Shown here piece after piece: positions 1 through 8,679 of a DNA stretch of 32,993 bases. The notes under the pieces are model-generated. The model searched no databases. It saw only the letters and a program-made list of their open reading frames with translations, and was not told the origin of the DNA. This DNA is from Yersinia artesiana (GTDB taxonomy: Bacteria > Pseudomonadota > Gammaproteobacteria > Enterobacterales > Enterobacteriaceae). Every line of letters starts with the position of its first letter. The first letter of the stretch is position 1. The position numbers and the translations under genes were made by a program. The stretch spans positions 1 through 32,993 of the forward strand of contig NZ_CACVAD010000050.1 of NCBI RefSeq assembly GCF_902726545.1. The letters are read 5' to 3'.

Positions 1-241
1 CTATAACACTTTCCGCAATTTTTATATAACCAGCATGTAACTCTTTAATGGCATTTGTAGAATAGTCGGGGACAGGAATATTTCCACGCGTATTTTCTAT
101 TTTCATCTCATATTTTTGTGGACAACTTTTATATCCTGTTAATTCAGCATATCCATTTTTAAAACCAAGATTCAGTGGCTTAATGCTGAGATTTTTTTCG
201 AAAAAATTAATTTTCGTCGCGATTTTTGATAAAGAAACCAT
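1..241 (-). CDS. Unrecognised protein, N-terminal 80 residues, cut by window edge
   Basis: An open frame runs on the minus strand from an ATG at 241 to the left edge without a stop and so continues outside the window. It begins MVSLSKIATKINFF and is rich in Lys, Asn and Ile. The only ribosome-binding candidate is a weak GGA six bases before the ATG. An in-frame stop lies about 50 bases upstream, so this is probably the true start region. The stretch is clearly more AT-rich than the heme genes to its right, which suggests a horizontally acquired or poorly conserved gene. I recognise no family, signal peptide or membrane segment in the visible part. It is divergent from the hydrolase gene beginning at 518. 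Confidence 0.5.
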   Translation of the reverse strand, partial: MVSLSKIATKINFFEKNLSIKPLNLGFKNGYAELTGYKSCPQKYEMKIENTRGNIPVPDYSTNAIKELHAGYIKIAESVI

Positions 242-517
242 AATATATCCAATAATCAAGTAAATCTGCCATATTATTAACAATACGGTTTAGATACATA
301 TCAATTGATCATCCATTATTTGGGGGATTACGTCTTTCAAAAAGTGTAGAGGATGGCAAATGGATAAAAAAGGGAACCTACCAAGCCCCTACTTATCAGG
401 AGTACACGACAAGCACCCATCTGAAACATCATGCTTGATCGCCAGTTCAATAAAACCAGTAAAAGTTATTCTGCTATCTTTTAAGTTGTTTCTACACACG
501 ACAAAAGGAGCATGCCG

Positions 518-1405
518 ATGTCCCGTCTTACCGCGAAAGATTTTTCCCCCGAACTGCTCGAACTCTACGATTATTACGCCCACGGTAAGATAACCAAGCG
601 GCAGTTCCTTGAATTGGCAGCAAAATATACCGTCGGCGGTCTGACCGCACTCACGCTACTGGGTCAGCTCAGCCCAAACTACGCACTTGCTCAACAAGTC
701 GAGTTTACTGATCCCGACATCATTCCTTCGTATATCACCTACCCTTCCCCCAATGGCCACGGTGAAGTTCGCGGCTATCTGGTTCGCCCAGCCAAAGCAA
801 CAGGCCCGCTTCCGGCGGTGATAGTTGTTCACGAGAATCGGGGGCTAAATCCCTACATTGAAGATGTCGCCCGCCGTGTGGCAAAAGCCGGATTTATTGC
901 ACTCGCCCCTGATGGACTCAGCTCTGCCGGCGGATATCCCGGCAATGATGATAAAGGTCGTGAGCTGCAACAGCAGATTGATCCTACCAAGCTGATGAAT
1001 GACTTTTTTGCTGCGATTGAGTTTATGAAAGCAAATGAAGCCACCACCGGTAAAGTCGGGATTACCGGCTTTTGTTATGGTGGAGGAGTAGCTAATGCCG
1101 CCGCTGTCGCCTATCCCGAACTGGCGGCGGCAGTCCCTTTCTATGGGCGGCAAGCTAAAGCCGAAGATGTTCCCCGCATCAAAGCCCCCTTGTTACTTCA
1201 CTATGCTGAGTTGGATACCAATATTAATGCGGGCTGGCCAGCTTATGAACAAGCACTCAAAGCCGCGAACAAGACCTATGAGGCTTATATTTATCCTGGT
1301 GTAAATCATGGCTTTCACAATGATTCCACACCACGCTATGACAAAGCAGCCGCTGGCCTGGCATGGGAACGCACCATCGCCTGGTTCCGCCATTATCTGG
1401 CCTAA
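518..1405 (+). CDS. yghX: Dienelactone hydrolase family protein, YghX-like
   Basis: An alpha/beta hydrolase of 295 residues. The catalytic triad of the dienelactone hydrolase family is visible: Cys186 in GFCYGGG, Asp233 in AELDTN, and His264 in PGVNHGFH. The N-terminus has a KRQFL motif followed by a hydrophobic stretch (about 34-58), like the twin-arginine-type leader I recall in YghX relatives, so export is possible but not certain. The ATG at 518 is preferred over the one at 512 because AGGAG (506-510) lies seven bases before 518 and only one base before 512. The gene stands alone and is followed by a hairpin at 1412-1449. The natural substrate is unknown. The family call is firm; the symbol rests on remembered similarity. 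Confidence 0.85.
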   Translation: MSRLTAKDFSPELLELYDYYAHGKITKRQFLELAAKYTVGGLTALTLLGQLSPNYALAQQVEFTDPDIIPSYITYPSPNGHGEVRGYLVRPAKATGPLPAVIVVHENRGLNPYIEDVARRVAKAGFIALAPDGLSSAGGYPGNDDKGRELQQQIDPTKLMNDFFAAIEFMKANEATTGKVGITGFCYGGGVANAAAVAYPELAAAVPFYGRQAKAEDVPRIKAPLLLHYAELDTNINAGWPAYEQALKAANKTYEAYIYPGVNHGFHNDSTPRYDKAAAGLAWERTIAWFRHYLA

Positions 1406-1411
1406 GTATCA

Positions 1412-1449
1412 GGGTGAGCTAACGCCCGTGTAACAGTGTTAGCTTACCC
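1412..1449. terminator. Hairpin after the hydrolase gene
   Basis: A 12-bp stem (1412-1423 with 1438-1449, one G-T pair) closes a 14-base loop seven bases after the stop codon. No run of T follows directly, so it is either a weak intrinsic terminator or an RNA-stabilising end. Confidence 0.45.
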
Positions 1450-1599
1450 CACTGAATTAATAAGAGTTTTCATCACAACTTAAGCATGACTTCCACTGCA
1501 ACCCCCCTCAAATACAACACCACTCCACCACATTTCCTACAAGACGATCCAATCTGCGTATATTCCACACTGATTTAATGACGCGGATCAATGTATCGG

Positions 1600-1640
1600 G
1601 TTTTAACTATTGATCGAATGCTTATGATTATCATTTAATT
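1600..1640 (+). promoter_or_regulatory. Fur-box-like operator and probable promoter of hutWX-chuY
   Basis: ATGATTATCAT at 1624-1634 is a perfect palindrome equal to the centre of the classical 19-bp Fur consensus. About 13 of 18 scored bases agree over 1620-1638. TATGAT at 1623-1628, inside the operator, could be a -10 hexamer, with TTTTAA at 1601-1606 as a poor -35 sixteen bases upstream. Iron repression of the following genes is the expected consequence, since a heme-utilisation operon begins at 1669. The promoter hexamers are a guess; the operator is better supported. Confidence 0.55.
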
Positions 1641-1668
1641 TATCATTCAGAATGCAATAGAGCCTGTT

Positions 1669-2982
1669 ATGAATATTGATTTGATGCCATATCACGCCCG
1701 TCAGGGGCCGCTACCTTTCCCAAAACGCTGGGCCACAATGCCCTGGCGGGATAGTCGCCCATTACCGGCAGAGTCACTCCAGGATAGCTGGCAGGCACTG
1801 CTACAAAAAGCGTTACCACCTAATAAGCGTTTGCTTTATTTACATATTCCGTTTTGCGCGACTCACTGTACTTTCTGCGGCTTCTATCAAAATCCATTGC
1901 AACCCGACAGTACCGCGCGTTACACCGACTACCTGTTGCGGGAATTGAGCATGGAGGCCAGCAGCCCACTGCTACAAGGGGGGCCAATTCATGCTATTTA
2001 CTTCGGTGGTGGCACGCCCAGTGCGCTTTCAGCACAACAGTTACACAGTATTATCAGCCAGTTGCGTAAAAGTTTACCGCTAGCTCCAGACTGTGAAATA
2101 ACCATTGAAGGGCGAATTTTCAATTTTGATGATGAGCGGATTGATGCTTGTCTGGAAGCAGGTGCTAACCGTTTCTCGGTCGGGGTACAAACCTTTAATA
2201 CCCGCATTCGTCAGCGCATGGGGCGTAAGGCCAGTCGTGATGAGGCGATTCATTTTCTGACTAATCTGGCTTCCCGCGATCGCGCCGCCGTAGTTTGCGA
2301 TTTAATGTTCGGCTTACCCCATCAAACACCAGAAACCTGGCAGGAAGATTTGGCTATCGTGCGCCAACTGCCACTCGATGGTGTTGACCTGTATGCCCTT
2401 AATCTGTTGCCAACCACACCACTGGCCAAGTCAGTAGAAAATAACCGGATAGAGCTGCCGACACTGGCGCAGCAGTGTGATTTTTACTGTAGCGGCGCTG
2501 AGAGCCTCGCCCAAGCCGGTTGGCATCAGTTAAGTAATAGCCATTGGGCGCGCACCACTCGTGAGCGCAATCTTTATAACTTGTTGATTAAACAAGGAGC
2601 GGATTGTCTTGCATTGGGTAGCGGCGCGGGCGGCTCTTTACAAGGGCACGCCTACATGCAGCACCGTAGTCTGGATAACTACTACCGATTAATCGATAGC
2701 GGGCAAAAACCATTGATGATGATGACGCAAGCCAGCGGCGAACATCCGTGGCGGGCTAAATTGCAAAGCGGTATCGAAGTCGGCCGCTTAGATTTGAGCG
2801 AGTTAATCACAGATCCCTACCCGTTAATGCCATTGATCACGCAGTGGCATCAGAGTCACCTGCTAAAAGATGACAGTTTCTGCTTACGGCTCACCGACAG
2901 TGGGCGTTTTTGGGCCAGTAACATCATGCAGGCTCTGCAAAATATTATTCCTTCACTTATTACCACGGAAAGCCATTCATGA
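1669..2982 (+). CDS. hutW: Radical SAM heme-opening methyltransferase HutW/ChuW
   Basis: A 437-residue radical SAM protein. The iron-sulfur motif CxxxCxxC is Cys63, Cys67 and Cys70 in PFCATHCTFC, and the SAM-binding GGGTP follows at about 109-113. The overall layout resembles HemN-type enzymes. Members named ChuW/HutW open the heme ring by radical methylation under anaerobic conditions, releasing iron and producing anaerobilin. The assignment as ChuW rather than HemN is supported by the genes that follow at once: hutX overlaps its stop by four bases and chuY follows in the same way. The three form one translationally coupled unit behind a Fur-box-like site. The Shine-Dalgarno sequence before the ATG is weak. 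Y. pestis and E. coli O157 have the same cluster next to their heme receptor genes. Confidence 0.92.
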   Translation: MNIDLMPYHARQGPLPFPKRWATMPWRDSRPLPAESLQDSWQALLQKALPPNKRLLYLHIPFCATHCTFCGFYQNPLQPDSTARYTDYLLRELSMEASSPLLQGGPIHAIYFGGGTPSALSAQQLHSIISQLRKSLPLAPDCEITIEGRIFNFDDERIDACLEAGANRFSVGVQTFNTRIRQRMGRKASRDEAIHFLTNLASRDRAAVVCDLMFGLPHQTPETWQEDLAIVRQLPLDGVDLYALNLLPTTPLAKSVENNRIELPTLAQQCDFYCSGAESLAQAGWHQLSNSHWARTTRERNLYNLLIKQGADCLALGSGAGGSLQGHAYMQHRSLDNYYRLIDSGQKPLMMMTQASGEHPWRAKLQSGIEVGRLDLSELITDPYPLMPLITQWHQSHLLKDDSFCLRLTDSGRFWASNIMQALQNIIPSLITTESHS

Positions 2983-3524
2983 ATGCTCCAACTCTCCAAA
3001 ACAAACCCTCTTTGGCCGAATTTCTTGCCACTCAACCCGATGGCACGCTGGAACAAATTGCTCAGGATTATCAGGTCAGCCCGCTTGATGTGGTACGTGA
3101 ATTACCAGAACGCGTATTAGTCGGCGCGGAGCATTTTGATCGTGTCTGGGACAGTATGACGGAGTGGGGAGATGTCACCACCCTGGTGCATACCGCCGAT
3201 ATTATTTTGGAGCACAAAGGCCCACTGCCGAGCGGTTTTCATCGCCACGGCTATTTCAACCTTCGCGAAAAACAAGGTCTTAGCGGTCATATCAGAGCAC
3301 AAAACTGCCAGGCCATTGCCCTACTGGAGCGCCCGTTTATGGGCATGGCAACTGCATCAGTCCAATTTTTCAATCAGCAAGGTGATGTGATGCTGAAAGT
3401 CTATGTTGGCCGTGATGAACATCGCCAGTTACGTGCTGATGGCCTTGCCGCCTTCCATCAACTGGCTCAACAGCTTGCTCAGGAACCGTCTGTTTTCAAT
3501 AAAGAAATCAAGGATACACCATGA
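2979..3524 (+). CDS. hutX: Cytoplasmic heme-binding carrier HutX/ChuX
   Basis: A 181-residue soluble protein matching the ChuX/HutX family in length and in its opening (SLAEFLATQPDGTLEQIA). The core has the family pattern around FHRHGYFNLREKQGL and GHIRAQNCQAIALLERPFMG. Family members bind heme in the cytoplasm and are thought to hand it to degradation enzymes or buffer it. No signal peptide or membrane segment is visible. The start overlaps the hutW stop (ATGA) and the stop overlaps the chuY start, so the three proteins are likely made in a fixed ratio. It resembles a single half of the HmuS fold encoded downstream. Confidence 0.9.
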   Translation: MNAPTLQNKPSLAEFLATQPDGTLEQIAQDYQVSPLDVVRELPERVLVGAEHFDRVWDSMTEWGDVTTLVHTADIILEHKGPLPSGFHRHGYFNLREKQGLSGHIRAQNCQAIALLERPFMGMATASVQFFNQQGDVMLKVYVGRDEHRQLRADGLAAFHQLAQQLAQEPSVFNKEIKDTP

Positions 3525-4171
3525 AACCCTGGCTGATATTTGGTGCGGGTCATGGTGTGGGTGCACATCTGCTTGCACTGGCAAACCAACATGCCGACGC
3601 GGCTCAGAACCCGCGCCCTGTCACATTATTGATCCGTAATCCGCAGCAAGCAGAAGAGCTGCGCAGCCAAGGGCTAACCGTGGTGTGCGGGGATGCCTGT
3701 GATCCAGACAGTGTGCATCAGGCCTGTAAACTGGCAGGGCCTGATGCCGCCATCATTTCGACCTTAGGTAGCCGCAGTGCCGATTATCAAGGTAACCGAT
3801 TGATCATCGATACCGCCGAGAAGCTAGGCCTGAAGCGTATGCTTTTGGTGACATCCATTGGCTGCGGCGATAGTTGGTCGACGCTTTCCCCCGCCGCCCG
3901 AGCCGCTTTTGGTCAGGCAGTACGCGAGAAGTCACTGGCTGAGAGCTGGTTACAAACCAGTGGACTGACTTATACCCTGATTCGGCCCGGCGGTTTACTG
4001 GATCAACCTGCAACGGGGAAAGCCATCCGTTTGCAAACCGAGGCTCATGGTCTGGTTACCCGCGAAGATGTTGCCATTCATTTGAGCCAGATGATCGAAG
4101 ATCCGGCCACATATCGTCAGATTTATGCGCTTGTCGAACCAGGATTAGTTCGCAAAGTAAAAATCAATTAA
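3521..4171 (+). CDS. chuY: NAD(P)-binding anaerobilin reductase ChuY-like
   Basis: A 216-residue Rossmann-fold protein. The N-terminal strand carries the dinucleotide-binding glycines in IFGAGHGVGAHLL (about 6-18). LLVTSIGCG and TLIRPGGLLDQPATG later in the chain are typical of atypical short-chain dehydrogenases of the NAD(P)H-binding group. In E. coli O157, ChuY reduces the anaerobilin made by ChuW, and the position directly behind hutW and hutX argues for the same role here. Its start overlaps the hutX stop by four bases. It is followed by the Fur-controlled promoter region of hemP, which starts about 15 bases after the stop, with no clear terminator in between. Some read-through into hemP-hmuR is therefore possible. 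Confidence 0.88.
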   Translation: MKPWLIFGAGHGVGAHLLALANQHADAAQNPRPVTLLIRNPQQAEELRSQGLTVVCGDACDPDSVHQACKLAGPDAAIISTLGSRSADYQGNRLIIDTAEKLGLKRMLLVTSIGCGDSWSTLSPAARAAFGQAVREKSLAESWLQTSGLTYTLIRPGGLLDQPATGKAIRLQTEAHGLVTREDVAIHLSQMIEDPATYRQIYALVEPGLVRKVKIN

Positions 4172-4184
4172 CAATAAATATGTC

Positions 4185-4240
4185 TTGATGTAACACCGAA
4201 CCATGATTGATAATGCTTATCATATTGATAGTGGTTATCA
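4185..4240 (+). promoter_or_regulatory. Tandem Fur boxes and promoter of hemP-hmuRSTUV
   Basis: Two 7-1-7 Fur sites lie 18 bases apart. TGATAATGCTTATCA at 4208-4222 matches 14 of 15 bases of TGATAATNATTATCA in both arms, and TGATAGTGGTTATCA at 4226-4240 matches 13. A promoter can be read with TTGATG at 4185-4190 and GATAAT at 4209-4214 (18-base spacing), so the -10 lies inside the first box and Fur binding would block it. Transcription would then start near 4220. The operator match is seen directly; the promoter hexamers are inferred. Confidence 0.75.
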
Positions 4241-4256
4241 TTGCCTTGCCGATTAT

Positions 4257-4448
4257 ATGGATAAACAGTTGAACAAAGCACCCACAATGAATGACGAGCC
4301 TGCGGCCAAACCTCCTACGGGCAGCAAACCCCTGTCTGTCTCCAGCGAGCAATTGCTGGGGGAGCACGGTGTCGCTTTTATCATTCATCAGGGCGAATGC
4401 TATCAACTGCGCCAGACCAAAGCAGGGAAACTGATACTGACTAAATAA
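4257..4448 (+). CDS. hemP: Hemin uptake protein HemP
   Basis: A small protein of 63 residues from this start. The C-terminal half has the conserved HemP pattern: EQLLGEHGVAFIIH, then QLRQTKAGKLILTK at the very end. HemP proteins sit at the head of many heme-uptake operons. In some bacteria they act as regulators of the heme receptor gene; in Yersinia their role is not settled. The frame is open further upstream to an ATG at 4203, but that start lies before the Fur boxes and before the likely transcription start, so it is rejected. ATG 4257 and ATG 4287 (53 aa) both remain possible; neither has a good ribosome-binding site. The gene is 177 bases upstream of hmuR. Confidence 0.8.
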   Translation: MDKQLNKAPTMNDEPAAKPPTGSKPLSVSSEQLLGEHGVAFIIHQGECYQLRQTKAGKLILTK

Positions 4449-4625
4449 TAACCCCAATGTCATTGCCGTGACAGCAAGATAGTGGTTCCCGCTAGCACCG
4501 CTGTGGCGTCAAGGGCAAAAGGATACATCGCAAGCCACCCAGATTTTAGAATCAAGGCAGCCAGCAACCTATTTATTTGTTTTGCATATGATTTTTTTGC
4601 ATAGAAAATATGGAGAATTGCCGAC

Positions 4626-6689
4626 ATGCCGCGTTCCACTTCCGACCGTTTCCGCTGGTCCCCACTCAGTTTGGCAATCGCTTGCACTTTGCCTCTTGCT
4701 GTTCAAGCTGCTGATACCACATCCACTCAAACCAACAGCAAAAAACGCACTGCCGATACCATGGTAGTGACTGCGACCGGTAATGAGCGCAGCAGTTTTG
4801 AAGCACCGATGATGGTGACAGTGGTTGAGGCCGATACACCGACCAGCGAAACCGCCACCTCCGCCACGGATATGCTGCGCAATATTCCAGGACTGACCAT
4901 CACTGGCAGCGGGCGCGTTAACGGGCAGGATGTGACACTGCGTGGCTACGGCAAACAAGGCGTGCTGACTTTGGTTGATGGTATTCGCCAGGGCACTGAC
5001 ACCGGCCACCTGAACTCTACCTTCCTCGATCCGGCGCTGGTCAAGCGTGTTGAAATCGTCCGCGGCCCGTCAGCATTGCTATATGGTAGTGGTGCATTGG
5101 GCGGAGTCATTTCTTATGAAACCGTTGATGCCGCCGATCTCTTGTTACCGGGCCAAAATAGCGGTTATCGGGTTTACAGCGCTGCGGCGACCGGTGATCA
5201 CAGCTTCGGCTTAGGTGCCAGCGCCTTTGGTCGCACCGATGATGTCGATGGCATTCTCTCTTTCGGCACTCGTGATATCGGCAATATTCGCCAAAGCGAC
5301 GGTTTTAACGCACCAAATGACGAAACCATCAGCAATGTGCTGGCAAAAGGCACCTGGCGCATTGACCAGATTCAGTCGTTAAGTGCCAATCTGCGCTATT
5401 ACAACAACAGCGCACTGGAGCCAAAGAATCCGCAAACCAGCGCGGCATCCAGCACCAATCTTATGACCGACCGCTCGACTATCCAACGTGACGCCCAGCT
5501 TAAATACAACATTAAGCCACTTGATCAAGAATGGTTGAATGCCACCGCACAGGTTTACTACTCCGAAGTGGAAATCAATGCTCGACCACAAGGCACGCCA
5601 GAAGAAGGACGCAAGCAAACCACCAAAGGTGGCAAGCTGGAAAACCGCACCCGCCTATTCACCGACAGTTTTGCATCACACTTGCTGACTTACGGTACAG
5701 AAGCCTATAAACAGGAACAAACACCGAGCGGCGCAACAGAAAGTTTCCCGCAGGCAGATATCCGCTTTGGTTCTGGCTGGCTGCAAGATGAAATCACCTT
5801 ACGTGACCTGCCGGTTTCTATTTTGGCCGGTACTCGCTATGACAACTATCGCGGTAGCAGCGAAGGCTATGCCGATGTAGATGCCGATAAATGGTCATCT
5901 CGTGGTGCCGTCAGTGTGACACCGACAGACTGGCTGATGTTGTTTGGTTCCTATGCTCAGGCTTTCCGCGCGCCAACCATGGGCGAGATGTACAACGATT
6001 CGAAACACTTCTCGATGAATATCGCGGGTAATACTCTGACCAACTATTGGGTACCCAACCCGAATCTGAAACCGGAAACCAACGAAACTCAAGAATACGG
6101 TTTTGGCTTGCGCTTTAACGACCTGATGCTGGCTGAAGATGATTTGCAATTCAAAGCCAGCTACTTCGATACCAACGCCAAAGACTATATCTCCACCGGC
6201 GTGACCATGGACTTCGGCTTCGGGCCGGGTGGCTTGTACTGCAAAAACTGCTCTACCTATTCCACCAATATTGATCGGGCAAAAATCTGGGGTTGGGATG
6301 CCACTATGACTTACCAAACCCAGTGGTTTAACTTGGGTCTGGCCTATAACCGCACCCGTGGTAAAAACCAAAATACCAATGAATGGCTCGATACCATTAA
6401 CCCGGATACCGTCACCAGCACCCTGGATGTACCTGTTGCTAACTCCGGCTTTGCTGTGGGTTGGATCGGAACCTTTGCTGACCGCTCTAGCCGAGTCTCC
6501 AGCTCAGGCACACCGCAAGCCGGCTATGGCGTCAATGACTTCTACGTCAGCTATAAAGGCCAGGAGCAATTTAAAGGCATGACCACCACCGTGGTGTTGG
6601 GTAACGCATTCGATAAAGAGTATTACGCGCCACAAGGCGTGCCGCAAGATGGCCGTAACGCGAAATTCTTCGTGAGCTATCAGTGGTAA
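4626..6689 (+). CDS. hmuR: TonB-dependent outer-membrane heme receptor HmuR/HemR
   Basis: A 687-residue receptor with a signal peptide ending near VQA-AD (about 28) and a TonB box at DTMVVTATG. A plug domain with DVTLRGYGKQGVLTLVDG and VEIVRGPSALLYGSGALGG follows, then a beta-barrel ending in a terminal aromatic (SYQW). The heme-receptor signatures FRAP (447-450) and NPNL are present. His128 (TGHLN) and His461 (SKHFS) are at the exact numbers known to be needed for heme use in Y. enterocolitica HemR. A GGAG sits about ten bases before the ATG. The 177-base leader after hemP contains no obvious operator. It takes heme, and probably heme-protein-derived heme, across the outer membrane for the ABC importer encoded downstream. 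Confidence 0.95.
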   Translation: MPRSTSDRFRWSPLSLAIACTLPLAVQAADTTSTQTNSKKRTADTMVVTATGNERSSFEAPMMVTVVEADTPTSETATSATDMLRNIPGLTITGSGRVNGQDVTLRGYGKQGVLTLVDGIRQGTDTGHLNSTFLDPALVKRVEIVRGPSALLYGSGALGGVISYETVDAADLLLPGQNSGYRVYSAAATGDHSFGLGASAFGRTDDVDGILSFGTRDIGNIRQSDGFNAPNDETISNVLAKGTWRIDQIQSLSANLRYYNNSALEPKNPQTSAASSTNLMTDRSTIQRDAQLKYNIKPLDQEWLNATAQVYYSEVEINARPQGTPEEGRKQTTKGGKLENRTRLFTDSFASHLLTYGTEAYKQEQTPSGATESFPQADIRFGSGWLQDEITLRDLPVSILAGTRYDNYRGSSEGYADVDADKWSSRGAVSVTPTDWLMLFGSYAQAFRAPTMGEMYNDSKHFSMNIAGNTLTNYWVPNPNLKPETNETQEYGFGLRFNDLMLAEDDLQFKASYFDTNAKDYISTGVTMDFGFGPGGLYCKNCSTYSTNIDRAKIWGWDATMTYQTQWFNLGLAYNRTRGKNQNTNEWLDTINPDTVTSTLDVPVANSGFAVGWIGTFADRSSRVSSSGTPQAGYGVNDFYVSYKGQEQFKGMTTTVVLGNAFDKEYYAPQGVPQDGRNAKFFVSYQW

Positions 6690-6720
6690 CTGAATGCAAA
6701 AGTTAGTCTGAAATAACACT

Positions 6721-6749
6721 TCCGGTAATTCAATCAGCGAATTACCGGA
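6721..6749 (+). terminator. Hairpin between hmuR and hmuS
   Basis: A perfect 11-bp inverted repeat, TCCGGTAATTC and GAATTACCGGA around a 7-base loop, lies 31 bases after the hmuR stop and is followed by TTATCATTTC. It may act as a partial terminator or RNA-processing and stability element that sets receptor against importer expression. A full stop is unlikely, because hmuSTUV need transcription and no strong promoter is visible in the 116-base gap. Confidence 0.5.
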
Positions 6750-6805
6750 TTATCATTTCTACCTGTCACCTGCATATAAAAAATCAATAGAACGAGGAAG
6801 TTATT

Positions 6806-7843
6806 ATGAGCAAATCAATATACGAGCAGTATCTACAAGCTAAAGCTGATAATCCGGGCAAATATGCACGCGATTTAGCCACACTGATGGGCATTTCAGA
6901 AGCGGAACTGACCCACAGCCGTGTCGGGCATGATGCCAAACGTCTGAAAGGTGATGCCCGCGCACTACTGGCCGCATTGGAAGCTGTCGGTGAGGTCAAA
7001 GCTATCACCCGCAACACCTATGCCGTGCATGAGCAACTGGGCCGTTACGAAAATCAGCACCTGAATGGTCATGCTGGTTTGATCCTCAACCCACGCAATT
7101 TAGATTTACGCCTGTTCCTCAACCAGTGGGCCAGCGCATTCACGCTGACAGAAGAAACTCGCCATGGTGTGCGCCATAGCATCCAGTTCTTCGACCCTCA
7201 AGGCGATGCTCTGCATAAAGTGTATGTCACTGAACAAACTGACATGCCAGCCTGGGAAGCCCTATTGGCGCAGTTTATCACCACAGAAAACCCAGAGTTG
7301 CAGCTAGAGCCACTGAGCGCACCTGAAGTCACTGAACCGACAGCCACCGATGAAGCTGTAGATGCTGAATGGCGTGCTATGACTGACGTGCATCAGTTCT
7401 TCCAGTTGCTCAAACGCAATAACCTGACCCGTCAACAGGCCTTCCGCGCCGTGGGTAATGATCTGGCTTATCAGGTTGATAACAGTTCTCTGACCCAGCT
7501 TCTGAACATTGCTCAGCAAGAACAGAATGAAATCATGATTTTTGTGGGCAACCGTGGCTGTGTACAAATATTCACCGGCATGATTGAAAAGGTTACACCA
7601 CATCAAGATTGGATTAATGTTTTCAACCAGCGCTTCACGCTGCATCTGATTGAAACAACGATTGCTGAAAGCTGGATTACCCGCAAGCCAACAAAAGATG
7701 GTTTCGTGACCAGTTTGGAACTGTTCGCTGCTGATGGCACCCAAATTGCACAACTTTACGGTCAGCGCACCGAAGGCCAGCCAGAACAAACGCAATGGCG
7801 TGAGCAAATTGCTCGCCTCAATAATAAGGATATCGCCGCATGA
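6806..7843 (+). CDS. hmuS: Cytoplasmic heme-handling protein HmuS/HemS
   Basis: A 345-residue protein made of two similar halves (about 1-160 and 185-340), the HemS/ChuS architecture. His196 in [10 protein letters not shown] falls at the position of the axial heme ligand reported for Y. enterocolitica HemS. Family members bind heme after import; ChuS has been reported to degrade heme, and HemS to break it down with NADH, so both a chaperone and an enzyme role are discussed. The start has AACGAGGAAG upstream. The stop overlaps the hmuT start (ATGA), so the two are coupled. No export signal is seen, in keeping with a cytoplasmic location. Confidence 0.94.
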   Translation: MSKSIYEQYLQAKADNPGKYARDLATLMGISEAELTHSRVGHDAKRLKGDARALLAALEAVGEVKAITRNTYAVHEQLGRYENQHLNGHAGLILNPRNLDLRLFLNQWASAFTLTEETRHGVRHSIQFFDPQGDALHKVYVTEQTDMPAWEALLAQFITTENPELQLEPLSAPEVTEPTATDEAVDAEWRAMTDVHQFFQLLKRNNLTRQQAFRAVGNDLAYQVDNSSLTQLLNIAQQEQNEIMIFVGNRGCVQIFTGMIEKVTPHQDWINVFNQRFTLHLIETTIAESWITRKPTKDGFVTSLELFAADGTQIAQLYGQRTEGQPEQTQWREQIARLNNKDIAA

Positions 7844-8679
7844 GACTAAGGTTACTGTCACTCCCTTTCATTCTGTCACTGAGCGCCTGTCTTCTGCCGC
7901 TGAACTCTTTCGCTGCAGAACGTATCGTCACCGTTGGCGGTGATGTCACAGAAATCGCCTACGCACTGGGTGCGGGTGGTGAGATTGTGGCTCGTGACAG
8001 TACCAGTCTACAGCCTCAGGCAGTGCAAAAGCTGCCTGATGTTGGTTACATGCGCATGCTTAATGCCGAAGGGATTTTGGCCATGAAGCCGACCATGCTG
8101 CTGGTCAGTGAGCTGGCGCAACCTTCACTGGTACTCAAACAAGTCGCGGACAGTGGGGTGAATGTTGTCACTGTACCGGGTCAAACCACACCTGAAAGTG
8201 TGGCAGTGAAGATAAATGCTGTTGCCAGCGCACTGAATCAGCAGGAAAAAGGGCAAGCACTTATCAAAGACTATCAGCAACGTTTAGCCGCCGTGAACAA
8301 CACCCCCCTGCCGGTTAAAGTGCTGTTTGTCATGAGTCATGGCGGCTTAACCCCGATGGCCGCCGGTCAAAATACCGCAGCGGACGCCATGATCCGCGCC
8401 GCCGGTGGTAGCAATGCGATGCAGGGTTTTAGCCGCTATCGCCCGTTATCACAAGAAGGGGTGATTGCCAGCGCACCGGATTTATTACTGATCACCAGTG
8501 ACGGCGTAAGAGCACTGGGTGGCAGTGAAGGTATCTGGAAATTACCGGGGATGGCATTGACACCGGCGGGTAAAAATAAACGCCTGCTAGTGGTTGAAGA
8601 TATGGCGCTACTCGGCTTTGGCTTGGAAACACCGCAAGTGCTGGCGCAACTGCGCAAGGGTATGGAACAAGCGCAATGA
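7840..8679 (+). CDS. hmuT: Periplasmic heme-binding protein HmuT
   Basis: A 279-residue substrate-binding protein of the BtuF/FhuD type. It starts with a classical signal peptide ([10 protein letters not shown] to NSFAA, about 26 residues). Tyr70 (VGYMRML) and His167 (MSHGG) match the residues that bind heme in Y. pestis HmuT, which can hold two stacked hemes. It shuttles heme from HmuR to the inner-membrane transporter HmuUV. The gene overlaps both neighbours by four bases, linking its translation to hmuS and hmuU. There is no lipobox at the expected place, so it should be a soluble periplasmic protein. Confidence 0.95.
   Translation: MRLRLLSLPFILSLSACLLPLNSFAAERIVTVGGDVTEIAYALGAGGEIVARDSTSLQPQAVQKLPDVGYMRMLNAEGILAMKPTMLLVSELAQPSLVLKQVADSGVNVVTVPGQTTPESVAVKINAVASALNQQEKGQALIKDYQQRLAAVNNTPLPVKVLFVMSHGGLTPMAAGQNTAADAMIRAAGGSNAMQGFSRYRPLSQEGVIASAPDLLLITSDGVRALGGSEGIWKLPGMALTPAGKNKRLLVVEDMALLGFGLETPQVLAQLRKGMEQAQ

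Noticed and set aside
360-593. 77-residue + strand frame with a GAGG seven bases before its ATG
   Set aside because: It runs 76 bases into the hydrolase gene in another frame, its tail is just the shifted hydrolase sequence, and it resembles no family. A leader peptide cannot be excluded but is not supported.
4203-4256. Longer hemP start at 4203
   Set aside because: This part coincides with two Fur boxes and the probable transcription start, and HemP proteins do not have such an N-terminus.
5895-6371. 158-residue minus-strand frame opposite hmuR
   Set aside because: Antisense of a conserved receptor barrel, with no start signal.
7304-7861. 185-residue minus-strand frame opposite hmuS
   Set aside because: Shadow of a certain gene; overlaps the hmuS-hmuT junction and has no start signal.
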